Shown piece by piece: positions 27,201 to 37,200 of a DNA stretch of 64,000 bases (position 1 is its first letter; each line of letters begins with the position of its first letter). The notes under the pieces are model-generated. The model saw only the letters and a program-made list of their open reading frames with translations, had not been told where the DNA came from and made no database searches. Where the stretch lies: assembly GCA_003342895.1 (NCBI GenBank), contig PTFA01000364.1, positions 680,185 to 744,184 on the forward strand, read 5' to 3'. This DNA comes from Casuarius casuarius (lineage: Eukaryota > Chordata > Aves > Casuariiformes > Casuariidae). The translations under genes and the position numbers were made by a program.

Positions 27201-29923
27201 CAATCACTGCCAGAATCTCCTATTTTGTGCCCCCCCCGACTATGTTAGTGAAATTCTAGGACCCTCAGCCTGAAACAGAGGCAAACGTGAACAGCTTCTG
27301 TCAGAAGCTGTCTTAATAGAAGCTGTCAGCAGCTTATGTCTTAACAAGCTGAAAGTATCTCGGTAGAGGTAGAAAAGAAGTTACATCTGCTCAGTTACCT
27401 GCAGGCAGAAGGCTCAATATAATGACAGATGCCTTACCTAACCATACCGTCCCCTCGCCCTGCATAACCTGAATGCTACAGCAGTTCTTAATGCTACAGA
27501 ACTAAGACAATTTATTCTTTTTTCCCCCCCACGGAAGACAATTCAAGTTACCACTGTAACTGAAAGTGATGAGTAAACAGACACATTTGAAAATAACGAG
27601 AATCTGGTAACCAATTTGAACTATATCATGCTTAAATTTAAGAGGAGAAGAAAGAATCAAAATTGTTAGGAGAGACTAGTAGTTTTAAGATAGCCAACCT
27701 GAAATCATTTTCAAATAACTGCATTTAATGAGAATTTGCTAAGCTCTTTTGAATGCCAGGTTCTTCAACTGTCATATCAAGTTAGACAACATGACAGTCA
27801 TTAATATCTTATTCTCAGTATTTATATAATGTTATTCTTTCACATTTTATTTGTTTTGGAGAGGAATCAAGTTTCTTTTTTTTCCGTATACTCAGTATTT
27901 TCAATATGGTAACCCATTTCCCTTTCAAATGAAGAATCCTACTTTTTCTGTTCATATTGGGATTGCAAATCTCATTTCTATTTCTAAACTTAAATGCTTA
28001 CATTAGAAATGATGCAAACACATTCACTACCAGGTAAAAACCTCCAGATACTATTCTGATATGAAACTGATGAATGAATCAAGACTTTCCTGGAATCAGT
28101 GAAATATACAAGATTGGTGTAGACTAGTTCAGAGCTAGACCCTTGGTTTCTGTAGGTGTATCCTGCATTTTTACAAAAATAAAACCCCTAAAAGCACACT
28201 GGCTGGACTTCATGACCTCTACATTCTTTTATACCTCATCAGTTCAAAGTTTCACCTTTCCTCAGTTCTCTTGCCAGTGTTTTCCTTTTTTATTACCTGG
28301 TTCTCCTCTATCATCAAAAGGTGCATAATACATGGAGTAGGAAGACAGGCATTATAACAATATTCAGGGACTGAGATGACAGACCAGCAGGTAGCTTCTT
28401 GGGCAGCCACATATGTGAGAACTCTAACTCGATACTGTGCCATACATGAAACCTAGAAACCCTCACCAAAATGTATTAGCAGAAACTTGGGTAAGGTAGG
28501 GTATAGGAACCAGGTACACATCTTCAGTCTAGTCCTCAACATCTTTCCCGGAAGTAGAGGCAGTGCCCCAAAGACGAGTCTTGCTAAAGCCAGAATTTTG
28601 CCTTTACTGTCCCGCTGCTTTTCTTCTTTGTAACATAATTGGTCTGAAATTTCACTGAATTAAAAAAAAAAAGAAAAAAAAAAGGAAAGCTTCTAGTGAT
28701 TGTTGTCAAAGTTTCTAGAGAGACTAAAGAAGCTTCTAGAGATTGGGAAATAAGAATTTTTAGAGAAAAGAGGAAGTTAATGCAACTCCCCGCTCACTCA
28801 TATGAATTCTGCCACTCCTACCAACTGACTTGCAAGTACAGAAGAAAGAAGCCAGGCTACTGGTATGCTGAATACATGGGAAAAACTGCGATCGCAACTA
28901 GCTCTGCAGTCCGCCCTACTAACAACCTCACTCACAGCTTATTAATAGCTAGTTTTTCCCATGAAATGGAACAAACGGCAGCCTTTTTGGCTCTTGCCAC
29001 AGAAATGGAGACTACATTTACTTCAGGACCAAGTGTAAATAGTGCTATCTGACATTTAAGAAATTGCTCCAAGATGGAGAGCCCCTTTTTCAGATTCTTA
29101 AGGCCAGGTTCGCAGAGCACCATTGCTTTATACCAACTGATGAATGCAAAATATACATTATACTATTCCAAGTTGTTTTTTTTTTTTTTAAACGTCCCTG
29201 CCCCCGAGAATACATGCTGTGAGGAAAAAAAACCCCAACACCCTCCAAAACATGCAAGCAATGGTGACAGAAGCACACTCTGGGAGAGTAGCAAAGGCAC
29301 ACAACTTTCTGAACGCCTCCTCACCCACATACGTGCTGGGCAGCAACCTAAACGTAGCGAGCAACGTCTGCTCCTCGCAATCCGTTTTAACCTTCCCAGC
29401 TGGAGGCCAAAAGCCCGGTTCGGCACCAGCACAGCACCTCCCCGCCGGTAAAGGGAGCGCCCGCTGGCCGCTCCGAGAAGCGCCGCCCGCTGCAGCCGCG
29501 CAAGCCCGCGCGCACGTGGCTGCGCGCGCAAGGGGGGGCGTCCTCCCGCCTGCTGTCCCGCTGCGGCGTGGCTAATATTTAACTGCAAGGGCCGCATGAG
29601 TCTCCCGGGCGGCGGGTAGCCAGGTAACAGCCATGCCCTTAGAGAAAGGAGGAAGGAAGGGGAAAAAGAGGGATCATGCAGCCCGACAAGCGCCAGGGCG
29701 ACGGGCAGGGGGAAAGCGCGGGCGCTCGGGGGTCCCCAGGTTGCCGCGCCAGGCCGGCACCCCGCGCCTCGTTCATGAAACCCACCCGCCGGCCCCGCAA
29801 GCCAGGGCCGAGAACGGTGCCGAGCAGTCGCCGGGTTACCTTGAGAACGCCCTCATCACACTTAGGGGTGATGTCCACCCCCTCCAGGGGGGCCCCGTCC
29901 GCCTTCATCTCCTCCGCCGTCAT
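12103..29923 (-). CDS. FKBP4: FKBP4 (FKBP52), HSP90 co-chaperone, complete in ten exons
   Basis: Exons in transcript order: 29840-29923, 25922-26066, 24487-24629, 18889-19009, 18190-18346, 17715-17805, 17286-17369, 16466-16651, 15738-15977, 12103-12201. They join in frame to 1350 nt, 449 aa plus stop (human about 459). Domains: FK1 peptidyl-prolyl isomerase at about residues 25-130 with the FK506-pocket strings [15 protein letters not shown] and [10 protein letters not shown]; an acidic hinge with Thr136 in EDLTDDED, a CK2-type site known in mammals; a second FKBP-like domain at about 140-250; three TPR motifs at about 255-390, the HSP90 C-terminus docking site; and an acidic tail. In animals it works with HSP90, steroid receptors and dynein in the cytosol and nucleus. 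FKBP5 is less likely because the [14 protein letters not shown] loop and the DTEA ending are FKBP52-like. Start chosen at MTAEEMK. Confidence 0.97.
12202..15737 (-). other. FKBP4: FKBP4 intron 9 with simple repeats
   Basis: 3.5 kb. Contains a G15 run at 12968-12982, a G8 run near 13123, a C17 run at 13616-13632, a 17-bp tandem duplication at 14010-14043 (16 of 17 bases match), a GTTT repeat near 14785-14812 and a poly-A run near 15161-15175. No exon or transposon recognised. Confidence 0.75.
15738..15977 (-). CDS. FKBP4: FKBP4 coding exon 9
   Basis: Residues 338-417: [20 protein letters not shown] with the basic GLFRRGEAH helix of the carboxylate clamp that holds the HSP90 C-terminus, then TPR3, then the charged [17 protein letters not shown] helix that in mammals borders the calmodulin-binding region. 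Acceptor TTATGCAG|GCA, donor TTTAAG|GTAAGT. Confidence 0.96.
16466..16651 (-). CDS. FKBP4: FKBP4 coding exon 8
   Basis: Residues 276-337: [20 protein letters not shown] of TPR1 and [20 protein letters not shown] of TPR2. Acceptor TTTACAG|GAG, donor AACAAG|GTAGTA. Confidence 0.96.
17286..17369 (-). CDS. FKBP4: FKBP4 coding exon 7
   Basis: Residues 248-275, [16 protein letters not shown] to ERGTQYFK; the linker and first helix of TPR1. Acceptor TGTTTAG|GCT, donor TTCAAG|GTAAAT; phase 0 at both ends. Confidence 0.95.
17715..17805 (-). CDS. FKBP4: FKBP4 coding exon 6
   Basis: Completes Asn217, then [19 protein letters not shown] and LKSFEK to residue 247; the end of the second FKBP-like domain. 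Acceptor CTTACAG|C, donor AAAAG|GTGGGA. Confidence 0.95.
18190..18346 (-). CDS. FKBP4: FKBP4 coding exon 5
   Basis: Completes Ile165, then residues 166-216: [18 protein letters not shown], then the [12 protein letters not shown] and [10 protein letters not shown] region of the second FKBP-like domain, ending YLKP. Acceptor TTTACCAG|TC, donor CCCAA|GTGAGC. Confidence 0.95.
18889..19009 (-). CDS. FKBP4: FKBP4 coding exon 4
   Basis: Residues 125-164 plus one base. [18 protein letters not shown] is the FK1-FK2 hinge with the CK2-type threonine; then [18 protein letters not shown] opens the second FKBP-like domain. Acceptor CTCCACAG|ATA, donor GAGA|GTAAGT. Confidence 0.95.
19010..24486 (-). other. 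FKBP4: FKBP4 intron 3
   Basis: 5.5 kb, AT-rich. Holds a C run with ATATAT at about 23408-23428. I see no exon, RNA gene or recognisable transposon; ORFs of 60-92 codons look random. Confidence 0.7.
24487..24629 (-). CDS. FKBP4: FKBP4 coding exon 3
   Basis: Completes Gly77, then [17 protein letters not shown] to [13 protein letters not shown], up to residue 124. Holds the pocket Trp (AWD), the Tyr of EYAYGSAG and the proline-rich loop implicated in receptor contact. Acceptor TTGCATAG|GT, donor TTTGAG|GTAAGT. Confidence 0.96.
24630..25921 (-). other. FKBP4: FKBP4 intron 2
   Basis: 1.3 kb between the two FK1 exons; nothing recognised in it. Confidence 0.75.
25922..26066 (-). CDS. FKBP4: FKBP4 coding exon 2
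   Basis: Residues 29-76 plus one base. [18 protein letters not shown], then [15 protein letters not shown] and FSFDLGK: the first half of the FK1 active domain with its pocket Tyr, Phe and Asp. Acceptor TTTTGTCAG|GTT, donor AAAG|GTAATG. Confidence 0.96.
26067..29839 (-). other. FKBP4: FKBP4 intron 1
   Basis: 3.8 kb. Its 5' end (about 29400-29839) belongs to the CpG island. A cluster of heat-shock-element-like motifs lies at 28684-28745 and a 21-bp perfect palindrome at 27291-27311. No coding exon recognised. Confidence 0.75.
28684..28745. promoter_or_regulatory. FKBP4: Cluster of heat-shock-element-like motifs in FKBP4 intron 1
   Basis: Three TTCTAG cores lie within about 50 bp (28691, 28713 and 28734). 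The last reads GAAGCTTCTAGAG, which fits the alternating GAAnnTTCnnGAA pattern bound by HSF1 except for the last base. The 12-mer GTTTCTAGAGAG at 28711-28722 recurs exactly in the FKBP4 promoter at 30183-30194. FKBP52 is a known heat-inducible protein (HSP56). That this cluster works as an enhancer is inference. Confidence 0.45.
29840..29923 (-). CDS. FKBP4: FKBP4 coding exon 1
   Basis: Residues 1-28, [15 protein letters not shown] to CDEGVLK, donor CTCAAG|GTAACC. The start ATG has A at -3. The frame stays open upstream but without an ATG. Shorter than the human N-terminus by several residues after MTAEEMKA. Confidence 0.95.
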
Positions 29924-30179
29924 CCTGCCTGCCGCTGCCACCGCTGCGGAGGTGAGGCGGGTCGACGCGGGGGTCCGCAGCGGCCTCGGCTCTCGCTCGC
30001 CCGCTGGCTGCGGCTGCGCGCGGCTCCCGCGCTGGCCGGCTCGCGCCCTGGCTGCGGCGGCGCGCGGAGAAGGCGGGCAGGCGCGCGCCTTCTGCGCTTC
30101 TACCTCTGTCGCAGCGCCGGCCCGGAGGTCGATGGGGAGGGGGAGGAGACAGGGGAGGGGGAGGGGGGGGAGGGGCCGA

Positions 30180-30193
30180 GAAGTTTCTAGAGA
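30180..30193. promoter_or_regulatory. FKBP4: Heat-shock-element-like site in the FKBP4 promoter
   Basis: GAAGTTTCTAGAGA contains GAA-gt-TTC-ta-GAG, three alternating HSE units with one mismatch in the last. It lies about 257 bp upstream of the FKBP4 start codon. It fits the known heat-inducibility of FKBP52; HSF1 binding here is inferred. Confidence 0.55.
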
Positions 30194-30929
30194 GGTACCG
30201 AGAGGGTTTAAAAAGCCCGAGCGCGCCAGGGGCTGAGGGGAAAGTACTCTTTGGGCGCGTGAGCGCGAAAGCAGTTACGCGCGCGCCCGCGAAGGGGGGG
30301 GGGAATCGCGTAGTGGCTGCGCGGAAGCGCTGTCACCAGCGCACAGCTATTCTTTTTTCTGCCACGTATTTCTAGATTTACGTGAAAGCACAAATAGGTA
30401 CAAAGTAAAGTGCCTTCTCAGAAGCGGTAGTGGGAGTAGTTTGCACATCCTATGGCTTGCCGGGCTGCGGAATCCCGTTAGAAAGCTACACGCTTAAAAA
30501 TAAAACTATCTGAGCCAGGAAAGGTGGAAGCAGGCTTAGTGTGCTTCTGACAAGTTCTGTGGCTAAGAATTACCTGTGAGTGTAAAACGTTTGTATGGGG
30601 GTAAGTCTCGCCACTGGTTTTGTGCCTTGACCCACTCCCAGACTGTTTGGCATTGTTGCAGATTTGCATTTATTAAAAAAATCCGCTTTGAAAATGAAAA
30701 TCTTTAGTACAAGTGTAGTGGAATTAGCAAACCAGATTCTGCGCTTATCTGTATCAGCACAAAGATTGTGTGCTGTGTGATACCTTCAGCCAAAGTATCT
30801 GCCACTTGCAATGATGTAATATCAGACCAGGATCCTGTCTGGCAATTTTGACAAATCAGTAAAACAAAAGCTGGAGTTTTACAACGTTAAACTTTCTACT
30901 GCAAGCCATTAATGCGGGGTTCCCTGAAC

Positions 30930-31260
30930 TACAGTGTGCAACTCTGCGTGCTTCCCCCTCCCCGCGGTCCGTGAGAGTTCTGACGTTGCTGTCGTGCTCC
31001 CGACCCTTCTTGAACTTTCTTTTCCCCTTCCTTCTCTCACTTTCTCGACGCGCCCTGGGCGGCGGTTGGGGGTGGGCGCTGCCGCCAAAAGCGCGCTGCC
31101 TGCCCCACAGCGTCCCCTGCTGCCTGCGCCCGGCGCACAGCGGCGGCGGTGCGGACTCCAGCCGCCGCCGCCGCCCCCAACCGCCGCTTCCCGCCGGGGC
31201 CGAGCGGGCTGCCGTGCGGCGGCCCGACCTCAGTAAGAGCTGGCTCTGACTGGGAACGCC
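30930..31260 (+). promoter_or_regulatory. Third CpG island with candidate untranslated first exon
   Basis: GC-rich block with (GCC)n at about 31161-31175 and CpG-dense flanks, separated from the FKBP4 island by about 600 bp of ordinary sequence. It ends in ACCTCA|GTAAGAGC, a plausible plus-strand donor near 31230. No ATG-initiated ORF of interest fits. It could be the promoter and 5' UTR exon of the TCAF gene, whose first coding exon has a splice acceptor just before its ATG. That link is inference. Confidence 0.45.
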
Positions 31261-34200
31261 CGTGTGGCGTGCACGGGCCTCAGAGCCGAGGAAAAGACAG
31301 ACAGCTCCGTATTTTGTGCTTTTTGCTTTTGCTTTCTCAACATGATGTTTGACCCTTCGATGGCAAAAGGCAGCGCTGAGGGTGGGTGGGAAGAGGCTCG
31401 CAAACAGATGCTCGGTGTTTCTGGAGTTGGTTTTCCAGTTCCCACTGCCACCTCAGGGCATTGGTCCGTGTGGTTCAGACCCCCCAACTGCTAGTTTGGA
31501 AGGGATGCCTAGGAAGGCTGCAGGGGAGTGGGCAGCAGTGTGTGCAGTTGGTCTGTGAGCAGGCATGCTGTGTCTGTCCTGGTTCTGCAGGGAGCCAGGA
31601 GTTGCTCTGTGCCAGTATAGAACTACATGCGTGCACAGTACACAAAGACTTCAGCAGTCTTAGATTGGCTCTGCCAGTGGTAAAGGAAAACAGTGGAAAG
31701 AGCCTAAATAAAGAGCCTAGTGCAAACTGCAAAATCAACAGGTTTCCCCTGTAAAAAAGCACGCTTTTCAGCTGGAAGCAAACACGCTTTGATGTGGTTT
31801 CAATCTGAGGAGTAAGTGGGGGTGAGGGTAAGAGAAAAGACTGGTTTCTGGGTGAAATTTCCAGCTGCAGTCAACTCTCAGTTTCCCATGGATGAGTTAT
31901 TTAGATTGCAGATTATATCTGTGGAAGGCGCATAGCTGTTTCTGTGCATGCCAACCTAGACCTTGACACTCTGGGGAGCATAGAGAAGCATCAAATCTGG
32001 TTCAGCTCCAGCAAGTCTAGTAGGTCTTGTTAGCTGAAGCACAGCAAAAACATGGAGATTCTTCATCTGTCCCCTGACTGATGAGTCTATACTGCACTGG
32101 GTTGGCAGTCAGCACTAACACACAGGTCCTCTGCACTCTCAAATCATGAGGTCCCTGACCTCTCCTTTTACCTAGATTTTCTCATATCATGCTCTATGCT
32201 GATTTAAAATTTTTTGCTGTATGCAAAGAAGTTTGAGTCGCCCCTGTCTTTTAAGCCTCTTTTAAAGTGTCCTTTAAGGTTTATTTATATTACCATGGCA
32301 TCGGAAAAGACCCTGAGTGTCATATGAGAGGCCTGTTTTCAGAAGATACACAGTTGAGGCATCTAATAGTTTTGAAAGTAAAGACAGTACCTACGCAAGG
32401 GAGAGAATTCAAAAGAAAGGTTTCAGAGCTTGAGGGGCATGATTAATAGTGATGAAAATGAAAATTTTGGCAATAGATTCCAGGCAGACTGAAAGACAAA
32501 TAAGGTGACAAGATAGCAGAGAGTAGCCTGGGCTGTCAAATATCCCCAGAACAACTAGTTGCAGAAAGACTCTGGAACAGCCTCCCAACAGGTCAAGCCT
32601 AGCTAATGTTGGTTTGCAACTTGCTACATTTGTGAATAGGTTTGTGTAAAGATTTGTCAGAGATCATAAGGTTTGGACAAAAAGCCATGAAAAGATAGGC
32701 ATAGTATAACACAGTTGGGCTGTAGCCTGTTGGAAAATATGATTTAAGAGATCAAGGATAGCTTGTGATACTTCTGCTTGTTGCATAAAATATAATGATG
32801 TCTATTAAGGAGGAAACTGTCAAATCTATTTGATTCGCACACTTTTTTGTTGCCTTCTTTGGTATGACCCTTGAAGTACACAGCAGAGCACAAACTTTCT
32901 TCAGGGGAACCCTATGCTGTTAGTGTATGTAATACCTGTGTCAGGCCACTCAGGGTATCAGCCACTGCCCTCCAGCCAAGTTACACCCTATGTGCTCTTC
33001 ATTCACAGGTGTTTGAAGAGCCCAGAGCTTGAGAAGCTTCCACTGCAGCTTCACCGAGATGTCCCAATATCCCTGCTTTCCCTCACTCCTGGCAGTATCT
33101 AACGTAACAAGTCCCGTGTTGTCTTTTTAGTTCAGAAGAAGAGATGAAGTCAGTGTTCCTCCTTACCCTTTACTGCATCACTGCAGACTATAGCAGGTTG
33201 GCGTGACCCCCAATCAAAAAGCATTAGACACAGGCCTCTCATGTGTTTCTTTTCAAATATAAACAGTGGTGTTACGCTTATCCCTCACTTTAAAACCCAG
33301 CAAAATTTAAAGAGAAATAATCTGAGCTGTGACATAACAGGCATGCAAATGAGGCCCAACCCCTCCAATGTGCGGGAATGGAAGGGCTCTGGATCTGCAG
33401 TTCTCAATGATTTCGAAGCTGCTCTTCTACTTGTTCACCAACAAATGTTAGCACTTTTTGAAAAATACAGGCCACAGGACTTGTATTCTTTTAAAGTTTC
33501 TGATAAGGTTATTGTTTTTTCTCCTGTGCTTCTACACATGACTACTTTCTGTTTAGCATTATCTGTGAATTCCGTTTATGTGATAGGTGCTGCCCTTTTT
33601 TAGAGCACAGATACAAATTAAAAAGACTAAACTTAGCACTTTCTTGTGTAGACATTTCTTCTGATTCAGTATATCACTGTCTTCACTGATCATAGCCTAT
33701 GAGCCTATTTTCAGTTCATAGGATGCTAGTCAAATATATTTGAATTAAGATTTTAATTACCATTCCAAACCAAATGCAAAGTTATTTTATCCAAACAAAT
33801 ACAATCAGCTGCTTTCATTTTGTTCTTTCCTTTTGAGGTTTTATCTTTAAAAATCAATTAAGATTGCTTGGCAGATGTATGTTTAGACAGTCAGGTTTTC
33901 TATTTCTTTGCCTGGTAGCCAGTGAGTACACCCTAATGGATGCATGCTAGCATCACCAGAAAGGATGGGCAATTCCTGGGTCTTTCATTAAAACACAGCA
34001 GTATTTTACTAAGCTTGGAAATTGTAGTGTTTTGTAATCTACTGCTGTAAAGTGCCATAGGAAACTGCTGTCAATAATTACAAATGAGTGATTGTTTGGT
34101 TGATTCTAATGTGTTCATACTAAAAATGGTACTGCATTTGTTTTTAATCAGTTTTCTAGTAACTCCAGCACAGTAACTGTAAAAAAAAAAAAAAAAAGCG

Positions 34201-37200
34201 AATTGCTTTCTTGACTTGGAATGTCTTTGATAACCTGATTCTGTCAATTTATGTGGATTAAATTTTTTCCCCACCCGGCTTTTATCACCAGCCACCTTTG
34301 GAAGGTATACATTATTGGAGGTTTTTGTGATGTTTTTCTTGGTGAATCCAGCTTTTTAATTGTTTCTTTAGACTCATTATTAATTTTACAACTTCACCTA
34401 CTTTTTCTCTGGCCCTTACTTTCCCCTTGATATATTTATCTTTGTTTTTTTGACATTGTTAAGTAACATAAGAGGGCTTTCTTTATTTTTTTCTAACTTA
34501 TCTTTCCCATGCAAGCTTCTGTTAATTCTGTTTATTCTTTACTGCTTGGTTGCCTCCAACTTCTCCATCTCCAATAGACGCTGTCTTTACAGTTTTGATA
34601 AGCTCTTTGGGAAAGGCTGTTGCCCAAGTTTAGGTATTGCATTCTTGTTTGTGTTCAGTCTGTTGCACCTGAATTGTAGTGCTCTTTCTCACCATCTTTG
34701 TTGCACATTGGTTGGTCTTTAAGTTTCATGGCTTGCTGTTGCAGTCTACCCTGCTGGTGGCTTCATGGTGCTTATGCTTTCACAGGTGTTGAGGGGGGAT
34801 GGAGAAGCATGTGAACACAACTGGGATGTGCAGTCCAGAAAGTCATTGTTCCCATCTTCAGGGAAGCACAGGTTTGAGCCCATTCTCAAGTATCACCAGT
34901 TACTCTGAGTGCTGTTCATATGTGAGCACACACTGGGCATAGGCTGAGATTGAGTTCTAGACCCACTGACAGGGAAAAGCCTGAGCACGTAAGTGCCCTA
35001 ACGTCAGCCCAGGCTATCATCTGTGTGCTTAAGCCAGCTCTTGAGCCCACTTACTCTTGATGTATAGACATGGGTTTTCTTTATATGAATATGAAATAGA
35101 ACTTTCAAGTGCACTTTCAGTTTTTGCATATGTTAAATTCACGCTCACACTGCGCAGAATGCTAAGTGACACACTTAGAATACTAAGTGACTCAGTTTTA
35201 CGGTGAGTTAGTGAGTCTTCCCTTGCTAACAAGGGCATTGTCACACTGAACTCAGATGATCTTGCTGAGAAGAAAGAAATAAGTCTTCACATGTATTATA
35301 TATGCCATCAAATTTTCTAAGCACTTCAAATTACAAGTTCTAGGGTTTTCGGATTTTTTTTTGACTGCATTGACATAAATGCATTCTTCTTTCCTGTGTC
35401 TTCTTGCCTTCAGGTTATCTTTTAGGTTGTGCACTTGCAGATCACTGTTTCCATATAGATGTTGAGGCCTGCCATGTGACACCAGCAGTCCTTTTACAGC
35501 ACTTATGAGGACAGAACTCTCCAAGTTTTATTGGTCACCCTCCTGTGTTTCCCTCCCAGCCTAATGAGAATGAATGATGTAGGCTGTCTGTGGAGGGAAG
35601 GATTTTTGAAGCAGCTAATATTAGCATTTTTAGTTTCATTTTGGAATAGATAAGCAGGAAATAGTTGTTAGTGGATAATTATTCTAAGATTGGGCTGGGT
35701 GAATGTCTGGGGGGAGCTTTGAGGACCAATTTTACAAGAGCACAGCAGGATTATGATATTCTCCTATTCTGGATTTGAAATTCCAAGCTACTTCTTACAG
35801 TCATGCAACAGAACATGGAATGTTAAAGCTCTAGCTTTGTGTGCTTGCCCAACATGCTCAAGGGCACAGCTCAAGCCTTGAAATTCAAGTTGTAAGTGAG
35901 CTACTTTTGGATAAAAGGCATTTAAGGCATTTTTGAAGTTCAGCATCATTTAATTTCTCCATGTAGGCCTTGGACTGCTGAGAGGGATTCATCTAATTGG
36001 AAAGGATTACATCAGAGCTAATTGTCCTGAGCTCCCATTATAATTCAGAGAGATCCAGGCAGTGCAGTGTAAGAAGTGATCCATGTCACCCTAAAGAAGA
36101 TGTTTAAAGTAGGCCAGATGGATTGCTTCCTCCAATTGCTTGTTTCTTTTCACTGATAATAAATGAAGCCCACAGAGACTAACTGAATTCTAAACATCAG
36201 CATTCTAAAAGGCCACATCCCCCATCTGCTTTGCAACTCCCTCAGCGATCTCCAAATAGTTTTGTCTGCTTAGGAGAACTTTTTTTGGAGAATCCACTCG
36301 GGCCTCCTCATTCTGCCCCACAGTATGGGTTAGCTGTTAGTCTATCTAATCTCCTTCCACTCAGTTTCTTAATTAAGGTATGTTCTCCCCTATAAACACT
36401 CTCGTCTTGATAATGAACAGACATAATGAATATAAATCCTTTTGTCTCTTTAGCAAATGTTGAATATCAGCATTCCTCTCTTTGCTCAGTTTTATTAATA
36501 AACATGTTAGAAAAACAATGGCCCAGCACCGTTCTTCACATCATACTAATTCTTTACTATCTACAAGCCTTGCAGCATACTGGGTGCTTGAATACTGTGC
36601 TTACAGCTAGACTATAAAGCAGAGAGAGAGGAAAGGCCAAAGAATCTCCCGTTTAGGGAGAACAGCCAAATCCATAGAAATCAGGTCTCCGTCTCTCACT
36701 GGACAGGCTGCATGTGTTCCTAGCCAGCGATCCATCCCCAGTAGCTGTCCTGTGCCTTGTGTTGTGTCCCTTGCATGTATTCCACAATCCCCAATATTTT
36801 ACCCATGTGGATCCTCGCAGGCTTTACAAGGACCCTTAAGGATTGAACCCAAAGTGACTGAGATTTGACACACAGAGTCTGTTCCGACATTCACCCTTAG
36901 AGTTCCCCCGCCATCTGTCTTCCTCAGTGGACCAAAGGGTTTTCCTTCTTTTGTACCACATCCCTTCTGCATGGCTGCTTTCTTTGCTGTAATGGCTCCC
37001 CAGCTTCAGAGGAGTTGATGGAATCTTAAGTCTACCTTTAATGAAGCTCCAGTACCTTCCTGTGCCATTTTTGTCCATTTTCGAGAGGCAGAAGAATGGC
37101 TAGGAGAGAAATAGTTGTCTGGCAGGATTTACACATGTATGCACCAAACCTTACTCTTGATATTCTCAACTCTGGGGAGAGTGAGAACTGTCTAGAGATC

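Larger units (their letters stand above)
29400..30330 (-). promoter_or_regulatory. FKBP4: CpG island and promoter region of FKBP4
   Basis: Dense CpG (runs of GCGCGC, CGCCG) spanning exon 1 and upstream sequence. It contains a purine-rich GGGGAGGGGGAGG tract (about 30134-30177) and a G run near 30294. A TTTAAAAAG element lies at about 30207. ORFs read through this island in several frames are composition artefacts. Confidence 0.75.

Noticed and set aside
29921..29941. Upstream in-frame GTG start for FKBP4 adding six residues
   Set aside because: Not an ATG; the family start MTAEEMK is at 29923 with a good context.
29633..30236. Plus-strand ORFs of about 185 codons across the FKBP4 CpG island
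   Set aside because: They are rich in Arg, Gly, Ala and Pro from GC composition, overlap FKBP4 exon 1 antisense and resemble no family.
33241..33603. 120-codon plus-strand ORF in the 31-40 kb stretch
   Set aside because: AT-rich, no family features, and no link to TCAF exon 1 in phase or content.
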